Origin: CBDDRG01 sp051306415
Lineage (GTDB): Bacteria; Pseudomonadota; Gammaproteobacteria; Pseudomonadales; Porticoccaceae
Assembly (NCBI GenBank): GCA_051306415.1
Contig: JBPPNE010000004.1
Coordinates: 1 to 5,735 of the forward strand
Reading direction: 5' to 3'
Length of the DNA stretch: 5,735 nucleotides
Below are positions 1 through 5,361 of the stretch, piece by piece. Under the pieces are notes generated by a model. It had not been told where the DNA came from. It saw only the letters and a program-made list of their open reading frames with translations, and did not search any database. Every line of letters begins with the position of its first letter. Position 1 is the stretch's first letter. Position numbers and translations under genes: made by a program.

Positions 1-95
1 CGGCGACAACGGTTGCCGCCAGCACTCATTACCGCTGCTCACTCGGCTCATCCAGTGCCACTGCCCGCCCATTTCAGCCCAGCGGAGACTCGGGG
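1..95. other. non-coding edge segment
   Basis: This short stretch lies downstream of the minus-strand repeat-protein locus. I see no gene here. A near-perfect inverted repeat, GGCGACAAC-G-GTTGCCGCC at 2-20 with one mismatch, sits at the very edge. It could be part of a terminator or chance symmetry; the flanking context is missing. Confidence 0.25.
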
Positions 96-98
96 TCA

Positions 99-381
99 GC
101 GTTTGACCCAGGTCGCCTGATAGCGGTCCACTCCCTCACAGTCCTTGAAGTTGTTGACCGATTCCAGCGTGTAGCCGGTAGCGCCCAGTTTGTCGCTTTT
201 TGCCTTAAAGCCGTCCTGGGTCATATTGCGAAACGAAGCAAAAGCGGTTTCAGGAGGACGGCGCTTCCAATCGGCGCGAAACATTAAGTCGCTACCCGCG
301 CATTTCCCCTCAACTTCGCGTGGGTAAAAGCCCTGCTGCCCCCGCTTTTTGAATTCCTGCTTTTTGTACATCCGCCGTCAG
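99..381 (-). repeat. two tandem BTRD1-like protein repeats (258-381 and 99-224)
   Basis: Two coding repeats of about 41-42 residues are separated by an 11-residue spacer. Each begins L/M-T-x-D, has a G-x-x-G-F/Y turn at residues 14-18, then a single Cys followed by G and D, then F/Y-x-A-x-W and Arg/Lys at the end. The first copy straddles the frame break and aligns at equal length over its first 18 residues only when one base is removed. The shared Cys in each copy could be a disulfide partner if the domain is periplasmic, which is inference. The assignment to bacterial tandem repeat domain 1 is from remembered family consensus, not a search. Confidence 0.5.
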
Positions 382-696
382 CCATTCCGCGGTAGCGGCC
401 GCCGCGGCGGGCGTTGAACTGTCCGGCCGTGGCGGCACCACAGCCGTCGAAGCCGGTACCGACACCGACTCGATTTTAGCGCGCGTGTTTTCCGTCGGCG
501 ACACTGGCGGCGCCGGGCTCGGGCCGGGCGGAGCCTCCACTTGATGCGGACTTTCCTTGGGATCACTGGCGCCGAGCAGGCCGCTCTGGTGAAGCGTGCC
601 GAGCAAACCGGTCAAGGCGACAATGACCGTTGCCGCCGCGGTCAAAACACCGGGAATGGTCTGCCACCACGAACCGCTGGATTTTTCTTCGCTCAT
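310..696 (-). CDS. literal upstream reading frame: TM helix plus Pro-rich linker protein
   Basis: This is the uninterrupted 128-residue product if the sequence is taken as written. It contains the WWQTIPGVL start of the hydrophobic segment, a helix to about residue 33, a disordered Pro/Ala/Ser-rich linker, and a C-terminus (GIQKAGAAGLLPTRS) that looks like out-of-frame translation of repeat sequence. The start at 696 is preferred over an in-frame ATG at 780. It has a GGAGGG ribosome site, it puts the helix near the N-terminus, and the earlier start would consume most of the divergent promoter region. Many proteobacterial proteins have a similar short WW-P-G helix ahead of a variable linker and sensor or binding domain. 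I see it as the front half of the broken 96-696 gene rather than an independent gene. Confidence 0.5.
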   Translation of the reverse strand: MSEEKSSGSWWQTIPGVLTAAATVIVALTGLLGTLHQSGLLGASDPKESPHQVEAPPGPSPAPPVSPTENTRAKIESVSVPASTAVVPPRPDSSTPAAAAATAEWLTADVQKAGIQKAGAAGLLPTRS

Positions 697-803
697 CGCT
701 GGCTTGCCCTCCACGACACAATCCGCATAACATCCAGAAGCTGGAGAATGCTCCCAGTCGAGCGTCATTGGCGCCAACAATAGCTACCGCAAGGAGGCTC
801 TCT
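697..803. promoter_or_regulatory. divergent intergenic region between the repeat protein and patatin genes
   Basis: This 107-bp gap must hold the promoters for both the minus-strand membrane protein and the plus-strand phospholipase pair. I could not find a convincing -35/-10 pair on either strand. Two symmetric elements are visible: a perfect 10-bp palindrome TTGGCGCCAA at 768-777, and a short inverted repeat TCCAG-AAG-CTGGA at 733-745. Either could be an operator, but sites of this length also occur by chance. Confidence 0.3.
791..797 (+). promoter_or_regulatory. strong ribosome binding site fixing a GTG start
   Basis: AAGGAGG at 791-797 lies 6 nt before a GTG at 804. It decides the start of the patatin-like gene: the open frame extends upstream to 630, but only the 804 start has a good ribosome site and puts a lipoprotein signal peptide at the N-terminus. 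Confidence 0.85.
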
Positions 804-2204
804 GTGAAAGCCGGAATCGCCATCGCCGGGCTCGCCCTGCTGCTGTCCGCCTGCTCGCAGTTCTCGCACACCAATGTCGAGCGCAAGGATCCGGTGATCG
901 AGCCCAGTCGCGCGACCCTGCACGTGACGGCGGACCGCGGGCGCGACGACACTCTGTTTGTGCTCGCGCTGTCGGGTGGTGGCAGCCGGGCGGCCTACTG
1001 GTCGGCGAGCGTGATGCTACGGCTGCAACAGGTATTTGCCGATCTGGACATGCTGTGTGAGGTCGATGCGATCTCCTCGGTATCGGGCGGGTCACTGCCA
1101 GCGGCTTACTACGGCATTTCAACCGATGCACGTACCTGCCGGGGCGCCGGTGTTTACAAGGACTACGGTCGGGAGTGGAACGAAAAGACCGTCAAGGAGC
1201 TGATGGCCCGAAACTACATCAATCGCTGGTTCGGCAACTGGTACTGGCCCACCAACATCGGCAAGTTCTGGTTCACGTCGTTTGACCGCACCGACATCAT
1301 GGCGCAAACCTTTGCCGACAACCTGTACGACACCCGCCCCGCCGGACAGGATCTGAAAATTGGCGACCTGCTCCCCAACCGGCCCTACCTGATCCTCAAC
1401 GCAACCAATGGCACCAGTGACGCCTTTGGCGAGCTGTTCACCTTCACCGCGGAGGACTTTTCCGCCCTTAGATCCGATGTCAACGACTACGACCTCGCCC
1501 GCGCGGTCATGGGCACTGCCACTTTTCCCGCCGTGTTCAACTACATGACACTGAAGAATTTCGACCGGAACAATTACCTGCATCTTTTCGATGGCGGCAA
1601 TGCGGACAATCTCGGTTTATCCGGTGTATGCCGGATGTTCGATGCCATGGAACACCGGATTCCCGCCGACAAAACCGATAAAAGCCCCTGTACCAACAGC
1701 GCACCCCAGGATGGATCCCGGCGTCAACGAAGCGGAATTCCGCAGCGCGTCGTTGTGGTTTTGATCGACGCCTACACCGGCAAGAGCGGTGTTGATAGCA
1801 GCAAGGCGGACTCCCGCAAGTTTTCCGATTTCATTGTTGACAGCAACTTTCTGGATGCGACCGACAGCCTGCTGTCCGCCAACCGCAAACAGACCCTGCG
1901 ACATTTCAAAAAGCGCTTTGCTGAACTTTATGGTGAGGATAGCGCGAGAAAATCCCAGGCGATTTTCTATCACCTTCAATTCGCCGACATCAAGGACGAG
2001 ACCTTGCAGGAGGGAGTCAACAATATCCCCACCAACTTTAAAATCAGCGACAGCGATACGCCGCATATCGACACGGCCGTTGATCGGTTGCTAACCTCGA
2101 AAAACACCTGTCTCGACGCCATCAAAACCATTTTGAGCGGCGGGTCTCATGCACAGAACTTCGGTACCGACGAGAACGAGCGCGTGTGCAGCTACGCCAA
2201 CTGA
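804..2204 (+). CDS. patatin-like phospholipase, outer-membrane lipoprotein
   Basis: Predicted lipid acyl hydrolase of the patatin family (466 residues), acting by a Ser-Asp dyad on phospholipid or lysophospholipid acyl esters. Residues 1-17 are a lipoprotein signal peptide with lipobox LSAC. Cys17 is the lipidation site and the next residue, Ser, does not signal inner-membrane retention, so an outer-membrane location is likely. The catalytic core shows the oxyanion-hole motif GGGSR at 58-62, the nucleophile elbow SVSGG with Ser94, and the Asp of DGG at 263. The elbow lacks the usual first Gly of G-x-S-x-G. A polar insert at about 285-312 (KTDKSPCTNSAPQDGSRR) precedes the last core strand, VVVVLIDAY. 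The gene starts with GTG behind AAGGAGG. It overlaps the next gene by one base, so the two are probably translationally coupled. Family and location are well supported; the substrate is inferred. Confidence 0.92.
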   Translation: MKAGIAIAGLALLLSACSQFSHTNVERKDPVIEPSRATLHVTADRGRDDTLFVLALSGGGSRAAYWSASVMLRLQQVFADLDMLCEVDAISSVSGGSLPAAYYGISTDARTCRGAGVYKDYGREWNEKTVKELMARNYINRWFGNWYWPTNIGKFWFTSFDRTDIMAQTFADNLYDTRPAGQDLKIGDLLPNRPYLILNATNGTSDAFGELFTFTAEDFSALRSDVNDYDLARAVMGTATFPAVFNYMTLKNFDRNNYLHLFDGGNADNLGLSGVCRMFDAMEHRIPADKTDKSPCTNSAPQDGSRRQRSGIPQRVVVVLIDAYTGKSGVDSSKADSRKFSDFIVDSNFLDATDSLLSANRKQTLRHFKKRFAELYGEDSARKSQAIFYHLQFADIKDETLQEGVNNIPTNFKISDSDTPHIDTAVDRLLTSKNTCLDAIKTILSGGSHAQNFGTDENERVCSYAN

Positions 2205-2641
2205 TGCGCACGATATCAACGCTTAGCATCGCCAGCCGCTCAGGCATTCGACGGTTACCGTGGCGGATCTGCGGAATTACGCTAACGCTAATAATGGCCA
2301 GCGGCTGTGCTCAGCATAGCCGTTGTGATGACGCCGACACCGTGCACACGGGCTCGCCACGGCCACCGCGCGCCTGCATCGCCGATGGTTGTTCGGTGGC
2401 GCCGGATTTCAATTTCACCAGCTGCTGCAATCGGCACGATGCGCGCTATTGGCTCGGCGGCAGCGCGGATGAGCGCGTCCTGGCCGACCAGGAATTCAGT
2501 CAGTGTGTGGCTGCCAAGGAACACCCCGTACTCGCCAAGCTGTACTATCTCGGCGTTCGCGTCGGTGGCCCACCCTATCTACCGACGCCCTGGCGCTGGG
2601 GCTTTGGCTGGCGCTACCCCCGTGGCTATGGCAAGGATTAG
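2204..2641 (+). CDS. phospholipase A2-like lipoprotein
   Basis: A small protein of 145 residues with a lipoprotein signal (hydrophobic segment about 23-34, lipobox ASGC, Cys35) and a Cys-rich core resembling the phospholipase A2 fold. The key motif is SCCNRHDARYW at 73-83: paired Cys74/75, catalytic His78 with Asp79, and Tyr82. It is followed by GGS, then AD at 94-95 and Cys101. Asp95 would fill the role of the Asp that orients the catalytic His. Further Cys at 58 and 63 suggest disulfides, fitting an envelope location. The C-terminal tail (about 121-145) is rich in Trp, Tyr, Pro, Gly and Arg and might seat the protein at a membrane surface. The ATG at 2204 overlaps the preceding stop (TGATG). 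An in-frame GTG at 2186 is possible but would overlap more. Enzymatic activity is inferred from the motif; it could be a binding protein. Confidence 0.85.
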   Translation: MRTISTLSIASRSGIRRLPWRICGITLTLIMASGCAQHSRCDDADTVHTGSPRPPRACIADGCSVAPDFNFTSCCNRHDARYWLGGSADERVLADQEFSQCVAAKEHPVLAKLYYLGVRVGGPPYLPTPWRWGFGWRYPRGYGKD

Positions 2642-2669
2642 GGCTCATAGACACAGGCTCGTAGACAGA
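2642..2669. repeat. two-copy 14-bp tandem repeat
   Basis: GGCTCATAGACACA (2642-2655) is followed directly by GGCTCGTAGACAGA (2656-2669), matching at 12 of 14 positions. It begins right after the stop codon of the PLA2-like gene. It is probably a small local duplication with no assignable function. Confidence 0.45.
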
Positions 2670-2691
2670 GAGTTAAGCGCGCCCTGAGTAG

Positions 2692-2753
2692 CCTGATTCC
2701 GTCCAGGGTTCGCTCGTTTGACGAGCTCAGGGCTCACCACGAACGGAATCAGG
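2692..2753. repeat. REP-like palindromic intergenic element
   Basis: Perfect 11-bp arms CCTGATTCCGT (2692-2702) and ACGGAATCAGG (2743-2753) enclose a second perfect hairpin, GCTCGT-TTG-ACGAGC (2712-2726). Alternative pairings exist: GTTCG at 2708-2712 with CGAAC at 2740-2744, and GCCCTGAG at 2681-2688 with CTCAGGGC at 2726-2733. The inner text (GAGCTCAGGGCTCACCACGA) resembles short palindromic repeats scattered between genes in many proteobacteria. It lies between convergent genes, where it could also stop transcription from both sides, but it lacks the T-run of a classical intrinsic terminator. The structure is directly visible; the REP assignment is from memory. Confidence 0.55.
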
Positions 2754-2768
2754 TTATTCAGCGTTTCC

Positions 2769-3908
2769 TTAACGCTGGGAGCGAAAGCAGGCGCGCACCT
2801 CATCGACGAACACCTCGGGCCGTTCAAACGCGGCGAAATGCCCGCCCTTGTCCAACTCGTTCCAGTAGATCAGCTTCTTGTAGCGCCGTTCGGCCCAGCG
2901 CTGGGAGGCACGAAAAATTTCCTTCGGGTAGATACTGACCCCGGTCGGCAGCAGAATTTCGTCCCGCGACAGACTGCTGAAGCTCTCCCAATACAACCGC
3001 GCCGAGGACGCGGCGCTTGCGGTGCACCAGTACAGCATGATGTTGTCGAGCAACTCGTCTCGCGTCAGTACGTTTTCCGGATGGCCATCGCAGTCAGTCC
3101 AGGCCCAGAATTTTTCGAGAATCCAAGCAGCCTGGCCACTGGGTGAATCAACCAGCCCATAGCCGACCGTCTGCGGCCGGGTGCTCTGTTGTTTAGAGTA
3201 GCCGGAATCCACGTCTTTATAGTGTTGCATGCCGGCGAGCGCGCTCTTTTCGAGCGAGGAGAGGTCATTCATCGTCGCCGGGTCGGGCTGGACGATGGCC
3301 ATATTGAGGTGAATGGCCTGGCAGTTGCCGAGATTCTGCATGGCGATCGCGCCGGTAACGGCGGCGCCCCAGTCGCCGCCCTGGGCGAAATAGCGTGAAT
3401 AGCCGAGACGGAGCATCAGCTGATTCCAGGCTTCAGCGATTTTTTCGATACGCCAACCCGTTCGCGTCGGCTTGCCGGAAAAACCGTAGCCGGGCAGCGC
3501 GGGACAGATGACGTGGAAAGCATCGGCGGCGCTGCCACCGAAAGCGACGGGGTCGACCAGCGGCTCGATCACCTTGTGAAACTCGACGATGGAGCCGGGC
3601 CAGCCGTGAGTGATCAGTAGCGGCACCGCCTCCTTGTGCGGCGAGCGCTGGTGGATGAAGTGGATATCCAGGCCGTCGATGTTGGTGATGAATTGGCTGA
3701 ACCGGTTCAAGCGTACTTCGCTGGCGCGCCAGTCGTAGGTTTCGAGCCAGTAGCGGCAGACGTCCTGAACATAGGCCAGGGGAATGCCCTGCGACCAGTC
3801 GTCCACCGCTTCCTTCTCCGGCCAGCGGGTGTTGATCAGGCGACGCTTCAAGTCGGTGAGCACAGCATCATCGACATGGATGGTGAAGGGAGTGATGGCA
3901 TCGTTCAT
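2769..3908 (-). CDS. epoxide hydrolase (EHN domain plus alpha/beta-hydrolase)
   Basis: Opens epoxides to diols through an Asp-ester intermediate; 379 residues, the usual length for bacterial members of the microsomal-type family. The N-terminal EHN domain spans about 1-110 (ITPFTIHVDDAVLTDLKRRL and the RWPEK/WSQG/YDWR pattern). The hydrolase core has the oxyanion motif HGWPGS at 101-106, nucleophile Asp179 in GGDWG, cap tyrosines Tyr237 (DSGYSKQQ) and Tyr306 (RLYWES), the acid Glu330 in YPKE and base His357 in KGGHFAAFE. The 27-residue Glu-His spacing matches microsomal epoxide hydrolase. The start at 3908 is chosen because GAGGT lies 5 nt upstream and the EHN domain begins there. The frame runs open to 4055, but that adds 49 residues with no family match. 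The neighbour, divergent from it, is a CoA-transferase. The substrate is unknown; lipid, terpenoid or aromatic epoxides are all possible. Confidence 0.95.
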   Translation of the reverse strand: MNDAITPFTIHVDDAVLTDLKRRLINTRWPEKEAVDDWSQGIPLAYVQDVCRYWLETYDWRASEVRLNRFSQFITNIDGLDIHFIHQRSPHKEAVPLLITHGWPGSIVEFHKVIEPLVDPVAFGGSAADAFHVICPALPGYGFSGKPTRTGWRIEKIAEAWNQLMLRLGYSRYFAQGGDWGAAVTGAIAMQNLGNCQAIHLNMAIVQPDPATMNDLSSLEKSALAGMQHYKDVDSGYSKQQSTRPQTVGYGLVDSPSGQAAWILEKFWAWTDCDGHPENVLTRDELLDNIMLYWCTASAASSARLYWESFSSLSRDEILLPTGVSIYPKEIFRASQRWAERRYKKLIYWNELDKGGHFAAFERPEVFVDEVRACFRSQR

Positions 3909-4073
3909 GGCTACCTCGCGATTTGGGGTCTGGTGTGGCGACAGATTCTGCTTTCCATGACTGTAGTGCAAGCTGGGGCAAGCGGCCACCCCGGCGACCG
4001 CAATGGCGGCGCTTGAAATCTCCGCGGCAAGCTGTTCCCATGGGCTCAGGGTCAATAATCAGAATAAACGATC
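3909..4073. promoter_or_regulatory. divergent promoter region, epoxide hydrolase / CoA-transferase
   Basis: A 165-bp gap between two divergent starts must serve both genes. A TTGAAA at 4013-4018 could be a plus-strand -35, but no good -10 follows at 17 bp. AATAAT at 4054-4059 could be a -10 but would leave a very short leader. The plus-strand start at 4074 has no clear Shine-Dalgarno sequence, whereas the minus-strand start has GAGGT. No convincing operator palindrome was seen beyond CCCATGGG at 4037-4044. Confidence 0.3.
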
Positions 4074-5297
4074 ATGAAACCGACACATGTGCTCGATGGC
4101 TACAGAGTTCTCGATTTTACCCAGGTGATCGCCGGTCCGACGACGACGCGATTGATGGCCGAGATGGGCGCCGATATCATCAAGGTGGAACTGGCGCCAC
4201 ACGGCGATGTCACCCGCGCGCTGCCCATTATCGAAAATGGTCGCAGCTCCTGTTTTCTCCAGCAAAACCGCGGCAAGCGAAGTCTCTGCGTCAATCCCAA
4301 AACACCGGGCGGGCTCAAGATTCTGGAGGATCTGGTGCGCGTGTGCGACGTCCTGGTGGAGAATTACGCGGCCGGCGTCATCGGTCGCATGGGGCTCGGC
4401 TACGAGCGAGTCGCGGCGCTCAACCCCGGCATGATCATGTGTTCGATATCCGGTTTCGGGCAGGACGGGCCGCTGTCGTCAAAGCCCGGCTATGATTTTA
4501 TCGCGGCCTCCTATGCCGGCGTGCTCGATCTGATTGGCTACCCGGATGGGTCGCCACTATTCCCGCAGATGGCGATCGGCGACGCCACTACCGGCGTCCA
4601 CGCCCTCGCCGCGATCAGCGCGGCACTGCTGCATCGCGAGCGTACGGGGGAGGGCCAGCATCTGGATATCTCCCTGATCGACTCCTACTTTCACCAGCAC
4701 GATGTGGCCGTACATGCCTACAGCGCCAGCCGCGGCGCTTTTTCCCCCAAGCGCTCGGGGCACCACCATATGATGCTGCACCCCCTTGGCATCTACAAAG
4801 GCAAGGGTGACAACGAGTACTACAGCATCATCACGCTGCCCGTGCACTGGGACAAATTTTGCGCCTTTCTGGGCAAACCGGAGTACGCCAGCGACCCGCG
4901 TTTTGCCACCAATGATGCGCGCATGCAAAACCATCAGGCGGTGGTGGATTTCATTGAAGACTGGCTGCGCGCGCAGCCGAGCCGCGAAGTGATTTTGGAA
5001 AAATTCGAGGAGGCCCGTTTCGCCATCGCCCCCGTGCTTTCGGTCCCGGAGGCGATGGCGCACCCGCACTTTATCGAGCGCCGCGTGGTGCGTACAGTCA
5101 CTGACCGCTGCTTCGGCGAAATCGAGATCCCGGGAATGCCCTTGCGCTTCTCGCGATTTCCCGATGAACTGGAACTGGAGGCGCCGTTTCTGGGCGAGCA
5201 CAACCGGGATATTCTCGCCGGCGTGCTGGCGATGGGCAGCGCTGAAATCACCGCGCTGGAGACCGACGGCGTCCTCCACGCCCTGATGCCGGAATAG
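4074..5297 (+). CDS. CaiB/BaiF family (type III) CoA-transferase
   Basis: Moves CoA from a donor acyl-CoA to a carboxylic acid, as an intertwined dimer in the cytoplasm; 407 residues, normal for the family (PF02515). The N-terminus has LDGYRVLDFTQVIAGP with Gln17, the position of the key Gln in formyl-CoA transferase. It continues with the CoA-binding stretch ADIIKVE, then LQQNRGKRSL at 62-71, DVLVENYAAGV and SISGFGQDGP. The catalytic Asp is Asp170 in AIGDATTGVHA. Tyr140 in KPGYDF stands where alpha-methylacyl-CoA racemases carry their catalytic His, so a transferase is favoured over a racemase. The small domain and C-terminal part are complete (FLGEHNRDIL near 372-381). The start has only a weak ribosome site. 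The 64-bp gap to the next gene suggests an operon. Divergent placement from an epoxide hydrolase suggests a catabolic pathway; donor and acceptor cannot be told. Confidence 0.94.
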   Translation: MKPTHVLDGYRVLDFTQVIAGPTTTRLMAEMGADIIKVELAPHGDVTRALPIIENGRSSCFLQQNRGKRSLCVNPKTPGGLKILEDLVRVCDVLVENYAAGVIGRMGLGYERVAALNPGMIMCSISGFGQDGPLSSKPGYDFIAASYAGVLDLIGYPDGSPLFPQMAIGDATTGVHALAAISAALLHRERTGEGQHLDISLIDSYFHQHDVAVHAYSASRGAFSPKRSGHHHMMLHPLGIYKGKGDNEYYSIITLPVHWDKFCAFLGKPEYASDPRFATNDARMQNHQAVVDFIEDWLRAQPSREVILEKFEEARFAIAPVLSVPEAMAHPHFIERRVVRTVTDRCFGEIEIPGMPLRFSRFPDELELEAPFLGEHNRDILAGVLAMGSAEITALETDGVLHALMPE

Positions 5298-5361
5298 CCA
5301 AACGCGGCTTGGCGTTAATTGACATGGTATGCCGCGGTTCGGCAGACCCGAGCGGACAGCA

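Larger units (their letters stand above)
96..696 (-). pseudogene. frame-disrupted membrane-anchored protein with two BTRD1-like repeats
   Basis: The locus reads from an ATG at 696 (GGAGGG at 712-707, 10 nt upstream) toward 96. Frame one gives a short polar N-terminus, a hydrophobic helix at about residues 15-33 (one membrane pass, bulk probably periplasmic) and a Pro/Ala/Ser-rich linker at about 50-100. It then starts a repeat and stops at 310. The rest of that repeat and a second complete copy lie in the next frame, ending at 96. Dropping one base from the T5 run at 361-365 (or the T5 at 346-350) joins both into a 199-residue protein. The second repeat starts MTQDGFKAKSDKLGATGY and the first, once repaired, starts LTADVQKQEFKKRGQQGF, both 18 residues. 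Both then share the pattern C-x-G-x-D, F/Y, A-x-W and a basic end. From memory this resembles bacterial tandem repeat domain 1 (PF17660). Function is unknown. The break may be a real mutation or a homopolymer sequencing error. Confidence 0.5.

Noticed and set aside
630..803. Upstream extension of the patatin-like gene to an ATG at 630
   Set aside because: It would bury the lipoprotein signal peptide behind 58 residues and overlap the divergent gene's start; the GTG at 804 has an AAGGAGG site at ideal spacing.
1119..2066. Minus-strand open frames of about 150 residues opposite the patatin gene
   Set aside because: They are antisense to a clearly conserved coding gene and show no domain pattern; high GC produces such shadow frames.
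3968..4034. Direct repeat GCAAGCTG at 3968-3975 and 4027-4034 in the divergent promoter
   Set aside because: An 8-nt repeat at this distance is within chance expectation and shows no symmetry or further copies.
3909..4055. Longer N-terminus of the epoxide hydrolase with an apparent hydrophobic stretch
   Set aside because: The added 49 residues have no family similarity and would occupy most of the divergent promoter region; the 3908 start has GAGGT and begins directly at the EHN domain.
3923..4495. Plus-strand open frame of 190 residues across the divergent promoter into the CoA-transferase
   Set aside because: It is out of frame with the CoA-transferase and Arg-rich, as expected of a frame-shifted shadow in GC-rich DNA.
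4557..5279. Minus-strand open frame of 240 residues opposite the CoA-transferase
   Set aside because: It lies wholly within a gene with complete family motifs on the plus strand and has no recognisable motif itself.
5297..5316. Possible terminator hairpin after the CoA-transferase (GCCAA/TTGGC, or AACGC/GCGTT)
   Set aside because: The stems are only 5 bp with no T-run, and the next gene starts 64 bp on in the same direction, so cotranscription is more likely.
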